Of a DNA stretch of 6,459 nt, positions 1-5,220 are shown piece by piece. The stretch is from JBGSOV01 sp964558715. GTDB taxonomy: Bacteria; Patescibacteriota; Gracilibacteria; CAIRYL01; GCA-016699755. The stretch is from the NCBI GenBank assembly GCA_964558715.1, contig CAZLFD010000058.1, forward strand, positions 1 through 6,459. The letters are read 5' to 3'. Under the pieces are notes generated by a model. It was not told where the DNA came from. It saw only the letters and a program-made list of their open reading frames with translations, and did not search any database. The translations under genes were made by a program, and so were the position numbers. Numbering within the stretch: position 1 is the stretch's first letter; each line of letters begins with the position of its first letter.

Positions 1-1
1 A

Positions 2-53
2 TACTACCGACAGCGACTTGCCTCATCTGTCACGAGAATTGGGGCTTAGTTCA
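2..53. repeat. Left copy of a perfect 52-bp inverted repeat at the window ends
   Basis: This 52-bp stretch (begins TACTACCGACAGCG, ends GGCTTAGTTCA) is an exact reverse complement of 6408-6459. The match stops at 53/54, where the two flanks diverge. Inside it GACAG and CTGTC could form only a weak 5-bp stem. No open frame of note crosses it. The right copy ends at the last base of the window and the left copy starts at base 2, so the full repeat may extend beyond both edges. The likeliest reading is an interspersed genomic repeat at which an assembly broke. The housekeeping genes between the copies argue against a transposon spanning the window. Confidence 0.9.
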
Positions 54-100
54 AACTGGAGGGTCGTTCCGGCTTGACCAAAGTCAGGAGGGCGTTAACC

Positions 101-151
101 CACTCAGCCCCGCCTAACTGAGTGAAGTAAAAACTGCTTACGGCTTACTTC
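101..151. other. Two adjoining hairpins downstream of metA
   Basis: The 107-bp gap between the end repeat and the metA stop holds two 7-bp perfect stems that share one base. The first is CACTCAG (101-107) with CTGAGTG (118-124), around a 10-nt loop. The second is GAAGTAA (124-130) with TTACTTC (145-151), around a 14-nt loop. They lie just past the metA stop in its direction of transcription, so they may mark the 3' end of the methionine operon mRNA. Neither is followed by a good T run on the minus strand, so a classical intrinsic terminator is not supported. I see no gene in 54-160. Confidence 0.4.
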
Positions 152-160
152 TTATCTCTT

Positions 161-1069
161 CTAACTGGTTCGCAATTCATACGGCGTTTCTTGGTAGACG
201 AAATTTACCCAATTGCGAAAAAACATCTCGGCGTTCGCACGCCACATCAACTTCGGTGTTTCGTTCGGGTCGTTGTTTGGAAAGTAATTATAAGGCATTT
301 CCGGCTCTAATCCCTTTTTTACGTCACGCGCGTACTCATCGGCCAGTGTCATGCGATCGTATTCCAGATGCCCGAAGTCGAAGATAAGCGAGCGGTTTTT
401 AGTAGCGACAATGAGTAAGCCGGCATAATCTGACTCGGCGAGGATATCTAGCTCCGGAACAGCCATCACATCTTCTCGGCGCACTTCAGTATGGCGGGAA
501 TGGGGTGCAAAAAAAACATCATCTAAGCCGCGCAACAACTCTGGACATGCCGAATGAGTATGTGGAAAGATCCCATTGCACTTCTTTTCGAGCGGATATT
601 TTTCGATGCCGAAATGATATTTCAGACCAGCTTGCGCACCCCAACACAAATGCAAAGTAGAGCTGACGAATCGGTTCGACCAGTTCATGATCTCGCAAAG
701 TTCTGGCCAATAGTCGACTTCTTCAAACGGCATGTTTTCAACAGGTGAACCGGTGATGATAAGGCCATCAAGACCGGTTTTTTTAACTTCGTCGAAAGTG
801 ACGTAAAAATTATCGAGGTGGCCCTGCAAAGTATTTTTGGGATTGTAACTTGCCATGCGAATCAGCACCGGTTCGATCTGCAAAGGGCTATTGCCGACCA
901 TACGCATCAGCTGTGCTTCGGTCTGTTCTTTGGTCGGCATCAGGTTGATGATTCCGATTTTTAGCGGACGGATGTCTTGATGCTCCGCCCGGTCGATATC
1001 CATTACGGAGACTTTCTTTTCTTGGAGTATTTTGAACGCCGGCAGAGACTTGGGGATTTTGATGGGCAT
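161..1069 (-). CDS. metA: Homoserine O-acetyltransferase, MetA (HTS) family
   Basis: The enzyme acylates the hydroxyl of L-homoserine in the cytoplasm, the committing step of methionine synthesis. The frame is open from 1108, but I place the start at the ATG at 1069 because the family's canonical opening (MPIKIP..LPAF) begins there, giving 302 aa. With that start, the catalytic Cys of LHLCWGAQ is residue 142, the same number as in E. coli MetA. The His and Glu of GHLEYDR are 234 and 236 (E. coli 235 and 237). The residue after TGSPV is Glu111. In this family Glu111 goes with acetyl-CoA use and Gly111 with succinyl-CoA, so acetyl transfer is predicted; this rests on family knowledge. The conserved stretch near the C-terminus (MPYNYFPNND) is present. 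It lies 28 bp downstream of the methyltransferase gene on the same strand. Older annotation would call it a succinyltransferase. Confidence 0.95.
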   Translation of the reverse strand: MPIKIPKSLPAFKILQEKKVSVMDIDRAEHQDIRPLKIGIINLMPTKEQTEAQLMRMVGNSPLQIEPVLIRMASYNPKNTLQGHLDNFYVTFDEVKKTGLDGLIITGSPVENMPFEEVDYWPELCEIMNWSNRFVSSTLHLCWGAQAGLKYHFGIEKYPLEKKCNGIFPHTHSACPELLRGLDDVFFAPHSRHTEVRREDVMAVPELDILAESDYAGLLIVATKNRSLIFDFGHLEYDRMTLADEYARDVKKGLEPEMPYNYFPNNDPNETPKLMWRANAEMFFRNWVNFVYQETPYELRTS

Positions 1070-1077
1070 CGGAAAAG

Positions 1078-1108
1078 AATATAGCAAAGATTTTGCCTTA
1101 GGCATCAA
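1078..1108 (-). promoter_or_regulatory. Candidate internal promoter for metA
   Basis: On the minus strand TTGATG (1103-1108) and TATATT (1078-1083) are separated by 19 bp. The -10-like box lies 8 bp before the metA ATG at 1069, so transcription would begin at or next to the start codon and give a leaderless mRNA. The -35 box overlaps the last codons of the upstream gene. The spacing is slightly long and the region is AT-rich, so this is only a candidate. If it is used, metA would have some expression independent of the upstream attenuator. Confidence 0.35.
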
Positions 1109-1979
1109 TCAGTTTTGTCAGTTCCCGAATATATGTCTCATTGCCACCGCAACAGAAACCGGAGGTATTGACGCCGATTGAACTTACTCTTCGAGCCAAT
1201 TCCTGAGGCTCAATTCCATGCACACCGTGGCAACCGTCTAACTTATTTCCACATTCATCAGTCGCATTTACATATACAATATCCAGCTTTCTGCTCAGCC
1301 GCTGCTGCAATAAATTATCAGCGACTTCTGCTCCGCGAGTACTGCAGCAGTTTACGCCAATACGAGCATCTTTTCTAATGCCCAATATCTCTTGGGCAAT
1401 ACGGTCGATTTCAGTGCCATCGAGAAGGTTTCCTTCATCATCAATTACATAGTTAAGGGCAAGTGGCACATCTGGTTCTTCCAAAGAAGCTCGCGCAATA
1501 CCCATGCTTTCGGCATGTGCACCAACGGTTTCAAACCAGTTAATCCGATTGTTCACATCGATAACATGCGGCCTGGCAATGGCCAAGCTTCTAGTATGAA
1601 AGTGTCGGGCATCGGTTTCACCGGGTGCTAAATGTGGAGAATAGCAATCCTCTTGCGGGCCAAAATCTACCGCCAAAAGCCAATCTTTTGCATCTCTGCC
1701 GACTACTTCCCTAATCGTCTGTACTGAATGATAGTATAACTCGCCATCCACTTTTCGAAATGTCGGTGTTTGAAAAACATTTGCCCCGGCAGCTCGATCG
1801 CGCGTAAGAATGTGTCCGACAGGTCCATCTGCACCTTGCGCTATGTAAGCAGCTAAAGCCTCATCACTCGGATCATATCCACTATTGCATTCGGCTTTTA
1901 GCCTTGTTCCGAACGGACCGGCGAGAATGGAAGGCTTCTCTAATCCTGTTCTGTTGCAGAGTCTTTTTTCAAGAAACAT
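1098..1979 (-). CDS. mmuM: Homocysteine S-methyltransferase (PF02574 family)
   Basis: The protein has 293 aa, close to the usual 300-310 of stand-alone family members, and should transfer a methyl group from S-methylmethionine or S-adenosylmethionine to homocysteine to make methionine. Family features visible are the N-terminal ILAGPFGTRL (the counterpart of the usual LLDG.MGT.L), the GVNCC motif (Cys211, Cys212) and FCCGGN (Cys276, Cys277). These supply the cysteines expected for the zinc that activates the homocysteine thiol. The barrel seems complete and there are no MetH-type cobalamin or folate domains. The ATG at 1979 fits the family N-terminus. No Shine-Dalgarno sequence precedes it (CCCATCTCATAT). 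It is first in the operon, with metA following, and sits behind a Met-codon-rich leader and terminator. The sequence does not tell me which methyl donor is used; the mmuM symbol is by family resemblance. Confidence 0.85.
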   Translation of the reverse strand: MFLEKRLCNRTGLEKPSILAGPFGTRLKAECNSGYDPSDEALAAYIAQGADGPVGHILTRDRAAGANVFQTPTFRKVDGELYYHSVQTIREVVGRDAKDWLLAVDFGPQEDCYSPHLAPGETDARHFHTRSLAIARPHVIDVNNRINWFETVGAHAESMGIARASLEEPDVPLALNYVIDDEGNLLDGTEIDRIAQEILGIRKDARIGVNCCSTRGAEVADNLLQQRLSRKLDIVYVNATDECGNKLDGCHGVHGIEPQELARRVSSIGVNTSGFCCGGNETYIRELTKLIDA

Positions 1980-1990
1980 ATATGAGATGG

Positions 1991-2033
1991 GAAAAAGAAA
2001 ATAATCAAAAACACCTCCCGTCCGGGAGGTGTT
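1991..2033 (-). terminator. Intrinsic terminator (attenuator hairpin) before the methionine operon
   Basis: A perfect 10-bp stem (2010-2019 with 2024-2033; AACACCTCCC and GGGAGGTGTT) closes a 4-nt loop. Read leftward it is followed by a T-rich tract (TTTTTGATTATTTTCTTTTT in all, the first two T belonging to the stem). The T tract lies only on the minus-strand side, so it stops leftward transcription. It sits 12 bp before the methyltransferase ATG and 25 bp after the stop of the Met-rich leader frame. It therefore lies between the leader and the structural genes, which makes it an attenuator rather than an end-of-operon terminator. Confidence 0.9.
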
Positions 2034-2085
2034 ATGGTTTTGAATCTGATTTGGAAACTTACATGATTCTCATAACACCCCCGGA
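2021..2085 (-). promoter_or_regulatory. Antiterminator of the methionine-leader attenuator
   Basis: On the minus strand the last third of the leader frame (2071-2085, TCCGGGGGTGTTATG) can pair along all 15 of its bases with 2021-2036 (CATAACACCTCCCGGA), leaving one U bulged. The second segment contains the whole 5' arm of the terminator, so the two structures are mutually exclusive. A ribosome stalled on the Met run at 2095-2112 would leave 2071-2085 free to pair and let transcription continue. A ribosome reaching the stop at 2059 would cover much of it and allow the terminator to form. The pairing is seen in the sequence; the mechanism is inferred from trp/his-type attenuators. An alternative 1:2 pairing is possible between CATACCC (2112-2118) and GGGTGTTATG. 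Confidence 0.75.
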
Positions 2086-2145
2086 CTGTCGTGGCATCAT
2101 CATTTCCATCATGGGTATGCCGAAGGGGAGATGCTTGATGTTCAT
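2059..2145 (-). CDS. Methionine-rich leader peptide, 28 aa
   Basis: This short frame starts at the ATG at 2145 and ends at TAA (2059-2061). Eight of its 28 codons are ATG: positions 1, 12, 13, 15, 16, 17, 25 and 28, including the run MMEMMM (2095-2112). The C-terminal codons overlap the antiterminator strand, and the terminator follows 25 bp later, ahead of two methionine-synthesis genes. The product probably has no function of its own; its translation would measure charged tRNA-Met, as in trpL or hisL. The same frame stays open up to 2268, but the upstream part runs into the DUF559 flanking repeat, and the ATG at 2145 lies a few bases after a plausible promoter. No Shine-Dalgarno sequence is seen, in keeping with the other genes here. 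Confidence 0.75.
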   Translation of the reverse strand: MNIKHLPFGIPMMEMMMPRQSGGVMRIM

Positions 2146-2154
2146 CGTGACAGC

Positions 2155-2183
2155 ATTTTTTAGAATCTTTATGGAGATGTCAA
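2155..2183 (-). promoter_or_regulatory. Candidate promoter of the methionine leader and operon
   Basis: On the minus strand a consensus TTGACA (2178-2183) is followed by an A-rich -10 region, TAAAAAAT (2155-2162). The spacing is 15 bp to TAAAAA or 17 bp to AAAAAT. Transcription would start near 2148-2150, just before the leader ATG at 2145, and the RNA to the end of the T tract would be about 160 nt. The -35 is strong and the -10 imperfect. I found no SAM-I riboswitch or T-box landmarks in this leader. Confidence 0.55.
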
Positions 2184-2199
2184 ACTTTTTCTTAAATTT

Positions 2200-2261
2200 G
2201 GCGGGTCTCACAGCGCGGAGCTTCCCGCTCTTAAGCTGAAGAGGGGGATTAAGGGGGAGTT
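2200..2261. repeat. Left imperfect inverted repeat flanking the DUF559 gene
   Basis: Read on the minus strand, this segment aligns with 2664-2725 read on the plus strand. Shared blocks are C-rich runs, TCTTC, AAG, GGAAG, TCCGCGC and GA(G/A)ACC, with a few small gaps. It contains its own hairpin: 2223-2232 with 2239-2248, 10 positions with one G-G mismatch and loop AAGCTG. The minus-strand reading encodes PPLNPPLQLKSGK, the counterpart of PPLSPSSVQGEED on the right. Together the two arms bracket the DUF559 gene like the ends of a small mobile unit. Confidence 0.65.
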
Positions 2262-2285
2262 CGTGCAATTGCCAACAAACAGAAG

Positions 2286-2291
2286 TATGCT
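2286..2291 (+). promoter_or_regulatory. Weak candidate -10 box for the DUF559 gene
   Basis: TATGCT lies 13 bp before the ATG at 2305, which would place the transcript start about 7 nt from the start codon. No good -35 hexamer sits at the right distance: TTGCCA at 2269-2274 is only 11 bp away. Since the gene overlaps ispG, this would also be the nearest visible promoter for ispG. Confidence 0.25.
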
Positions 2292-2304
2292 AAGCTAGCT
2301 GCAC

Positions 2305-2751
2305 ATGAAACGGATTTACAACCTAGCCGTCAGCACAGAACGAAGAAAGAAACTTCGCCAAGAACAAACAGTGTTCGAGTCATTATTGTGGGGTCAATCG
2401 CGCAACAAAAGATTTCATGGATTACGGTTTCTACGACAATTTGGAGTTGGCAAATGTATATTTTATTTCTATTTTCCGAAACGAAAATTTGCCATTGAAG
2501 TGGATGGCAGTCAGCATGTGAATACGCTTCAAGCAAAGCACGACCATGAAAGAACTAACTATCTGGAATTTTTGGGAATCCGTGTATTTCGAGTGTGGAA
2601 TAATGACATTTTGCAAAATATGGAAGGTGTGCTGTCTGCCATGAGTGATGAATTGTTTAAGGAAAAACCCCCTCTTTCTCCTTCTTCGGTTCAAGGGGAA
2701 GAAGATCCGCGCACTGAAACCAACCGGAAAAGCACATTCGAAAAAAAATGA
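2305..2751 (+). CDS. DUF559-family (Vsr-like) endonuclease, probably inactive
   Basis: The 148-aa protein shows the DUF559 pattern of the PD-(D/E)XK nuclease fold. The N-terminal helix (ERRKKLRQEQTVFESLLWGQ) is followed by LRFLRQFGVG (about 40-49), the core IEVDGSQH (64-71), and HERTNYLEFLGIRVFRVWNND (about 81-101). In family members the strand after the first glycines usually reads YIVDFYCP. Here it reads CIFYFYFP, so the conserved catalytic Asp is Tyr54, one base change from Asp (TAT for GAT). Glu65, Asp67 and His71 remain. Residues from about 121 onward (KPPLSPSSVQGEEDPR) are encoded by the flanking repeat and are not part of the domain. The gene overlaps the ispG start by 4 bp (ATGA). It sits between inverted repeats, suggesting selfish or transposed DNA. 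Function in the cell is unknown. Confidence 0.85.
   Translation: MKRIYNLAVSTERRKKLRQEQTVFESLLWGQSRNKRFHGLRFLRQFGVGKCIFYFYFPKRKFAIEVDGSQHVNTLQAKHDHERTNYLEFLGIRVFRVWNNDILQNMEGVLSAMSDELFKEKPPLSPSSVQGEEDPRTETNRKSTFEKK
2664..2725. repeat. Right imperfect inverted repeat flanking the DUF559 gene
   Basis: This is the partner of 2200-2261 in opposite orientation. It holds an 8-bp stem (2676-2683 with 2693-2700, one G-U pair) around a 9-nt loop containing TTCGG. It lies inside the last codons of the DUF559 gene and supplies its proline-rich tail. No clear target-site duplication is visible outside the two arms. Confidence 0.65.
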
Positions 2752-3950
2752 AACCACGCAGAAAAACCATTCCGGTACAGGTCGGCAACATTACCATTGG
2801 CGGAGGCAACCCGATTGCTGTGCAGTCGATGACAAGCACCGACACGAGCAATGTACAAGCAACGGCGCAGCAGATCATCGAACTCGCGGAGGCGGGTAGT
2901 GAACTGATACGCATTACCGTCGATAGCTCGGAATCTGCCGAGGCGGTTCCGCGGATTTATGCAATTGTCAGCAAAAAAACTGCCGTACCGATTGTAGGAG
3001 ACTTTCATTTTAATGGGCATGTGTTGCTGAGTAAGTATCCAGAAACAGCGCAGCTACTTGAGAAGTATCGTATCAACCCCGGCAATGTGGGGCGTGGTAA
3101 TGGGCGCGATGCAAACTTTGAAGCGATTTTGGAAATCGCGGCGAAATACGAAAAACCCATTCGTATCGGTGTAAATGGCGGGTCGTTAGATCCGGAACTG
3201 TTAGATGCAAACATTGAAAAAAACCGTGAGCAGAATTATCCCTTCTCAGATGCGGAAGTGTTTGAGCAAACCATGGTCGAGTCAGCTATAATCTCTTCAG
3301 AATTCGCCATCCGCTTTGGTATACCAAAAGAGAAAATTATCCTCTCTGCAAAGACCTCAGACGTACCAGGGTTGATCCGCATTCACAAGGCACTTGCGCA
3401 GAAAACCGATTTGGCGATTCATTTAGGATTAACGGAGGCCGGCAGTGGCATGAGCGGAATTGTCGCCACTACATCCGCACTTTCCACTTTACTCAGCCAA
3501 GGAATCGGCGACACCATTCGTGTTTCGATCACGCCCGAAAGTGGCGAGGCAAGAACAAAAGAAGTGCAGGTCGCACGAGAGATTTTGCAAGCTTTAGAAT
3601 TACGGACATTCACCCCAAAAGTTGCCAGTTGCCCCGGCTGCGGCCGCACCACAGGGAATGACTTTCAACTCTTTACGGAGGAGATCAAAAAAGAAATCAA
3701 CGCCAAACTCCCTGATTGGCAAGCTCGCTATGTGGGGGCAGAGAAACTGCGCATCGCAGTAATGGGTTGCGTGGTCAACGGCCCCGGCGAAGCACGCGCG
3801 GCGGATATCGGTATTTTCTTTCCCGGGAAAGGCGAAGGAAAACTGGCGACTGTGTTTGCGAATGGCGAAAAAGTCGCCGACCTTTCAGGCAACGGAATAA
3901 AAGAGGAGTTTTTTGGGATAGTGGAAAAGTATCTAAAGACTAGTTCGTGA
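2748..3950 (+). CDS. ispG: (E)-4-hydroxy-3-methylbut-2-enyl diphosphate synthase
   Basis: IspG reductively opens 2-C-methyl-D-erythritol 2,4-cyclodiphosphate to HMBPP, the next-to-last step of the MEP isoprenoid pathway, using a [4Fe-4S] cluster. The protein has 400 aa, near the size of the short bacterial two-domain form without the middle domain of the plant type. The N-terminal barrel opens with the expected RRKTIPVQVGNITIGGGNPI and VQSMTSTDT. HLGLTEAG (225-232) and GIGDTIRVSIT (252-262) follow. The C-terminal cluster domain has CPGCGRT (Cys295, Cys298) and GCVVNGPGEA (Cys341, Glu348), so all three cluster cysteines and the conserved Glu are present. The ATG overlaps the DUF559 stop by 4 bp and is preceded by an A run with no Shine-Dalgarno site. 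Its original promoter has probably been displaced by the inserted unit. The 3' end overlaps the pseudogene on the other strand by 11 bp. Confidence 0.97.
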   Translation: MKPRRKTIPVQVGNITIGGGNPIAVQSMTSTDTSNVQATAQQIIELAEAGSELIRITVDSSESAEAVPRIYAIVSKKTAVPIVGDFHFNGHVLLSKYPETAQLLEKYRINPGNVGRGNGRDANFEAILEIAAKYEKPIRIGVNGGSLDPELLDANIEKNREQNYPFSDAEVFEQTMVESAIISSEFAIRFGIPKEKIILSAKTSDVPGLIRIHKALAQKTDLAIHLGLTEAGSGMSGIVATTSALSTLLSQGIGDTIRVSITPESGEARTKEVQVAREILQALELRTFTPKVASCPGCGRTTGNDFQLFTEEIKKEINAKLPDWQARYVGAEKLRIAVMGCVVNGPGEARAADIGIFFPGKGEGKLATVFANGEKVADLSGNGIKEEFFGIVEKYLKTSS

Positions 3951-4264
3951 ATAGCAAAATATTTCCCATATAGGCGATTCCAATACCGACCGTAGCGGCA
4001 ACAATGCCTAGCGTTACATACAATTTTGCTCCATTCGAATTGCCTTTAAAATACTATACGGCAGCGCAAGCCAAATTTCCCACTCCAATGGCGATGGTGG
4101 ATTTATAAGCCATATAGAGGGAGAACACCAGTCAGTTAAGATTTCTTAGTTGCAGGGTGACATCAAAAACATACAAACAACCCAATCATTAAGAGAAAAA
4201 CCAACAGGATGTTCACAATAGCCGGTTTTTTGCCAAGATGTAGACATGGGATCAGCACGGCGAT
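3940..4264 (-). pseudogene. Decayed multi-pass membrane protein gene
   Basis: The 315-bp gap after ispG is not empty. On the minus strand, 4264-4166 encodes a basic then hydrophobic stretch (LGKKPAIVNILLVFLLMIGL) ending at TGA. In another frame, from about 4173, the sequence reads DVTLQLRNLN, stop, LVFSLYMAYKSTIAIGVG..., stop, YFKGNSNGAKLYVTLGIVAA... and ends at TAG (3940-3942). Joining the pieces needs one frameshift near the T run at 4166-4169. The two in-frame stops (TGA at 4132-4134, TAG at 4054-4056) are each one G-to-A change from TGG (Trp). The restored product would be roughly 107 aa with three or four membrane segments. I do not recognise the family. The upstream piece continues in the same frame past the stop of the pseudouridine synthase gene, so the true 5' end is unclear. 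No intact gene remains. Confidence 0.65.
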
Positions 4265-5182
4265 TTAAGCGAGAAATGGTCGAATATCTTCCGGAACTTT
4301 CGCTGTGAAGCTACGGGCGTTCGTCTCTCGTGGCAATATGAAATCTACATTTTGGGCATGCAGAATCATCCGCGGTATTTTTTGCCCCAGACTTTTTTCA
4401 AGCGATGCGTCGAGCCTCAAATTACCGTACATAGCATCCCCCACAACGGGGTGACCGATTGCAGAGAAATGGACGCGGATCTGATGAGTGCGGCCGGTTT
4501 CGATCTTCACGTCGAGTACCGTGGCAGATGGCAACCTCTTCAATACGGTAAAATGAGAAATAGCGTGTTTGGCATTATCGGATGCGGACACATTCATCTT
4601 TTTGCGGTCGCGCGCGTTGCGGCTGAGTGGAGCTTCAATAGTGCCGCTATTAGGCAGTTTACTGCCACCGTGTACCATCGTGAGATAGTGCTTGACGATT
4701 TTCCGTTCCGCAAAGATATTGGTCAGCTGATGATGTGCCGCATCGGTTTTGGCAAAGATGACGAGACCGGAGGTGTCTTTATCGAGTCGGTGGATTACCC
4801 CGGGGCGATCAGGCAAGCCGACGGAAGAAAGGGGTGTATACGCGAGTACGCGTTGGAGGAGTGAATCGGTGCGGTGGTTCGCATCTGGATGCGTGCAAAT
4901 GCCAGCGGGTTTATTGGTGATGATCATCTCGGCATTTTCAAAAATAATCTCAAGCGGCTCATTCACTGCTGTCGGATTTTCTGCATCTGGCTCATCGACG
5001 ATGATCTCATCCCCGGCCTTAACGATGGTTCCTGCTTTCGCAATACGCTCACCATTTAATTGGACGAAACCGTGCTCGATCCATTTTTTGGCTTGCGAAC
5101 GTGTGATTGAAAGTTGGCTTGCAATGACTTCATCGAGACGCTGTTTTTCGGAATTTTCGACAGAGAACTTTGCCTTTGGCAC
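4265..5182 (-). CDS. rluD: RluA/RluD-family rRNA pseudouridine synthase
   Basis: The enzyme isomerises specific uridines to pseudouridine in ribosomal RNA. With the GTG at 5182 as start it has 305 aa and begins MPKAKFSVENSEKQRLDEVI, the usual opening of the N-terminal S4 RNA-binding domain (about residues 10-65, including SQAKKWIEHGFVQLNG). The catalytic domain follows. HRLDKDTSGL carries the catalytic Asp134, and GRTHQIRVH (230-238) is the second signature, followed by HPVVGDAMYG. The frame is open 37 codons further upstream to an ATG at 5293, but that part lies inside the tyrS coding region and has no family resemblance. It is divergent from tyrS with 38 bp between starts. No Shine-Dalgarno sequence precedes the GTG. 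Family members differ in their target uridines, which cannot be read here, so RluD is a best guess. Confidence 0.92.
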   Translation of the reverse strand: MPKAKFSVENSEKQRLDEVIASQLSITRSQAKKWIEHGFVQLNGERIAKAGTIVKAGDEIIVDEPDAENPTAVNEPLEIIFENAEMIITNKPAGICTHPDANHRTDSLLQRVLAYTPLSSVGLPDRPGVIHRLDKDTSGLVIFAKTDAAHHQLTNIFAERKIVKHYLTMVHGGSKLPNSGTIEAPLSRNARDRKKMNVSASDNAKHAISHFTVLKRLPSATVLDVKIETGRTHQIRVHFSAIGHPVVGDAMYGNLRLDASLEKSLGQKIPRMILHAQNVDFILPRETNARSFTAKVPEDIRPFLA

Positions 5183-5200
5183 AGGATTTCGGATAGAATA
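5170..5200. promoter_or_regulatory. Divergent promoter region of tyrS and the pseudouridine synthase gene
   Basis: Rightward, TTGCCT (5170-5175) and TAGAAT (5194-5199) are 18 bp apart, placing the tyrS transcript start near 5206 with a leader of about 15 nt and no Shine-Dalgarno site. Leftward, TATTCT (reverse complement of 5195-5200) lies 12 bp before the GTG at 5182, giving a leader of about 6 nt; no good -35 accompanies it. The two -10 boxes share five bases, so polymerase could probably occupy only one direction at a time. Confidence 0.45.
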
Positions 5201-5220
5201 ACACCTGAATTTTCCCAGAA

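Noticed and set aside
41..111. tRNA-like sequence on the minus strand (GGGGCT at one end, AGCCCCA at the other)
   Set aside because: There is a 6-bp acceptor-like match, but no 5-bp/7-nt anticodon arm and no T arm; the match is probably coincidental.
1070..1108. ATG at 1108 as the metA start
   Set aside because: The canonical N-terminus begins at 1069, and only that start gives Cys142 and Glu111 their usual numbers. The upstream residues would overlap the preceding gene's end.
2059..2268. A 69-codon minus-strand frame as one small protein gene
   Set aside because: Its first half is read through the DUF559 flanking repeat (PLNPPLQLKSG). Only the last 28 codons, after the promoter and ATG at 2145, fit a function as the Met leader.
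1980..2300. SAM riboswitch or T-box upstream of the methionine operon
   Set aside because: No SAM-I core and no T-box sequence is visible; the leader is instead explained by the Met-rich frame and competing hairpins.
4166..4264. Stop-codon readthrough extending the pseudouridine synthase by 33 codons
   Set aside because: The downstream frame is membrane-like, unlike any RluA-family tail, and continues in a broken gene. The shared frame is probably chance.
4352..4864. 170-codon plus-strand frame opposite the pseudouridine synthase
   Set aside because: It is antisense to a well-conserved gene with all motifs intact, and its translation resembles no domain I know.
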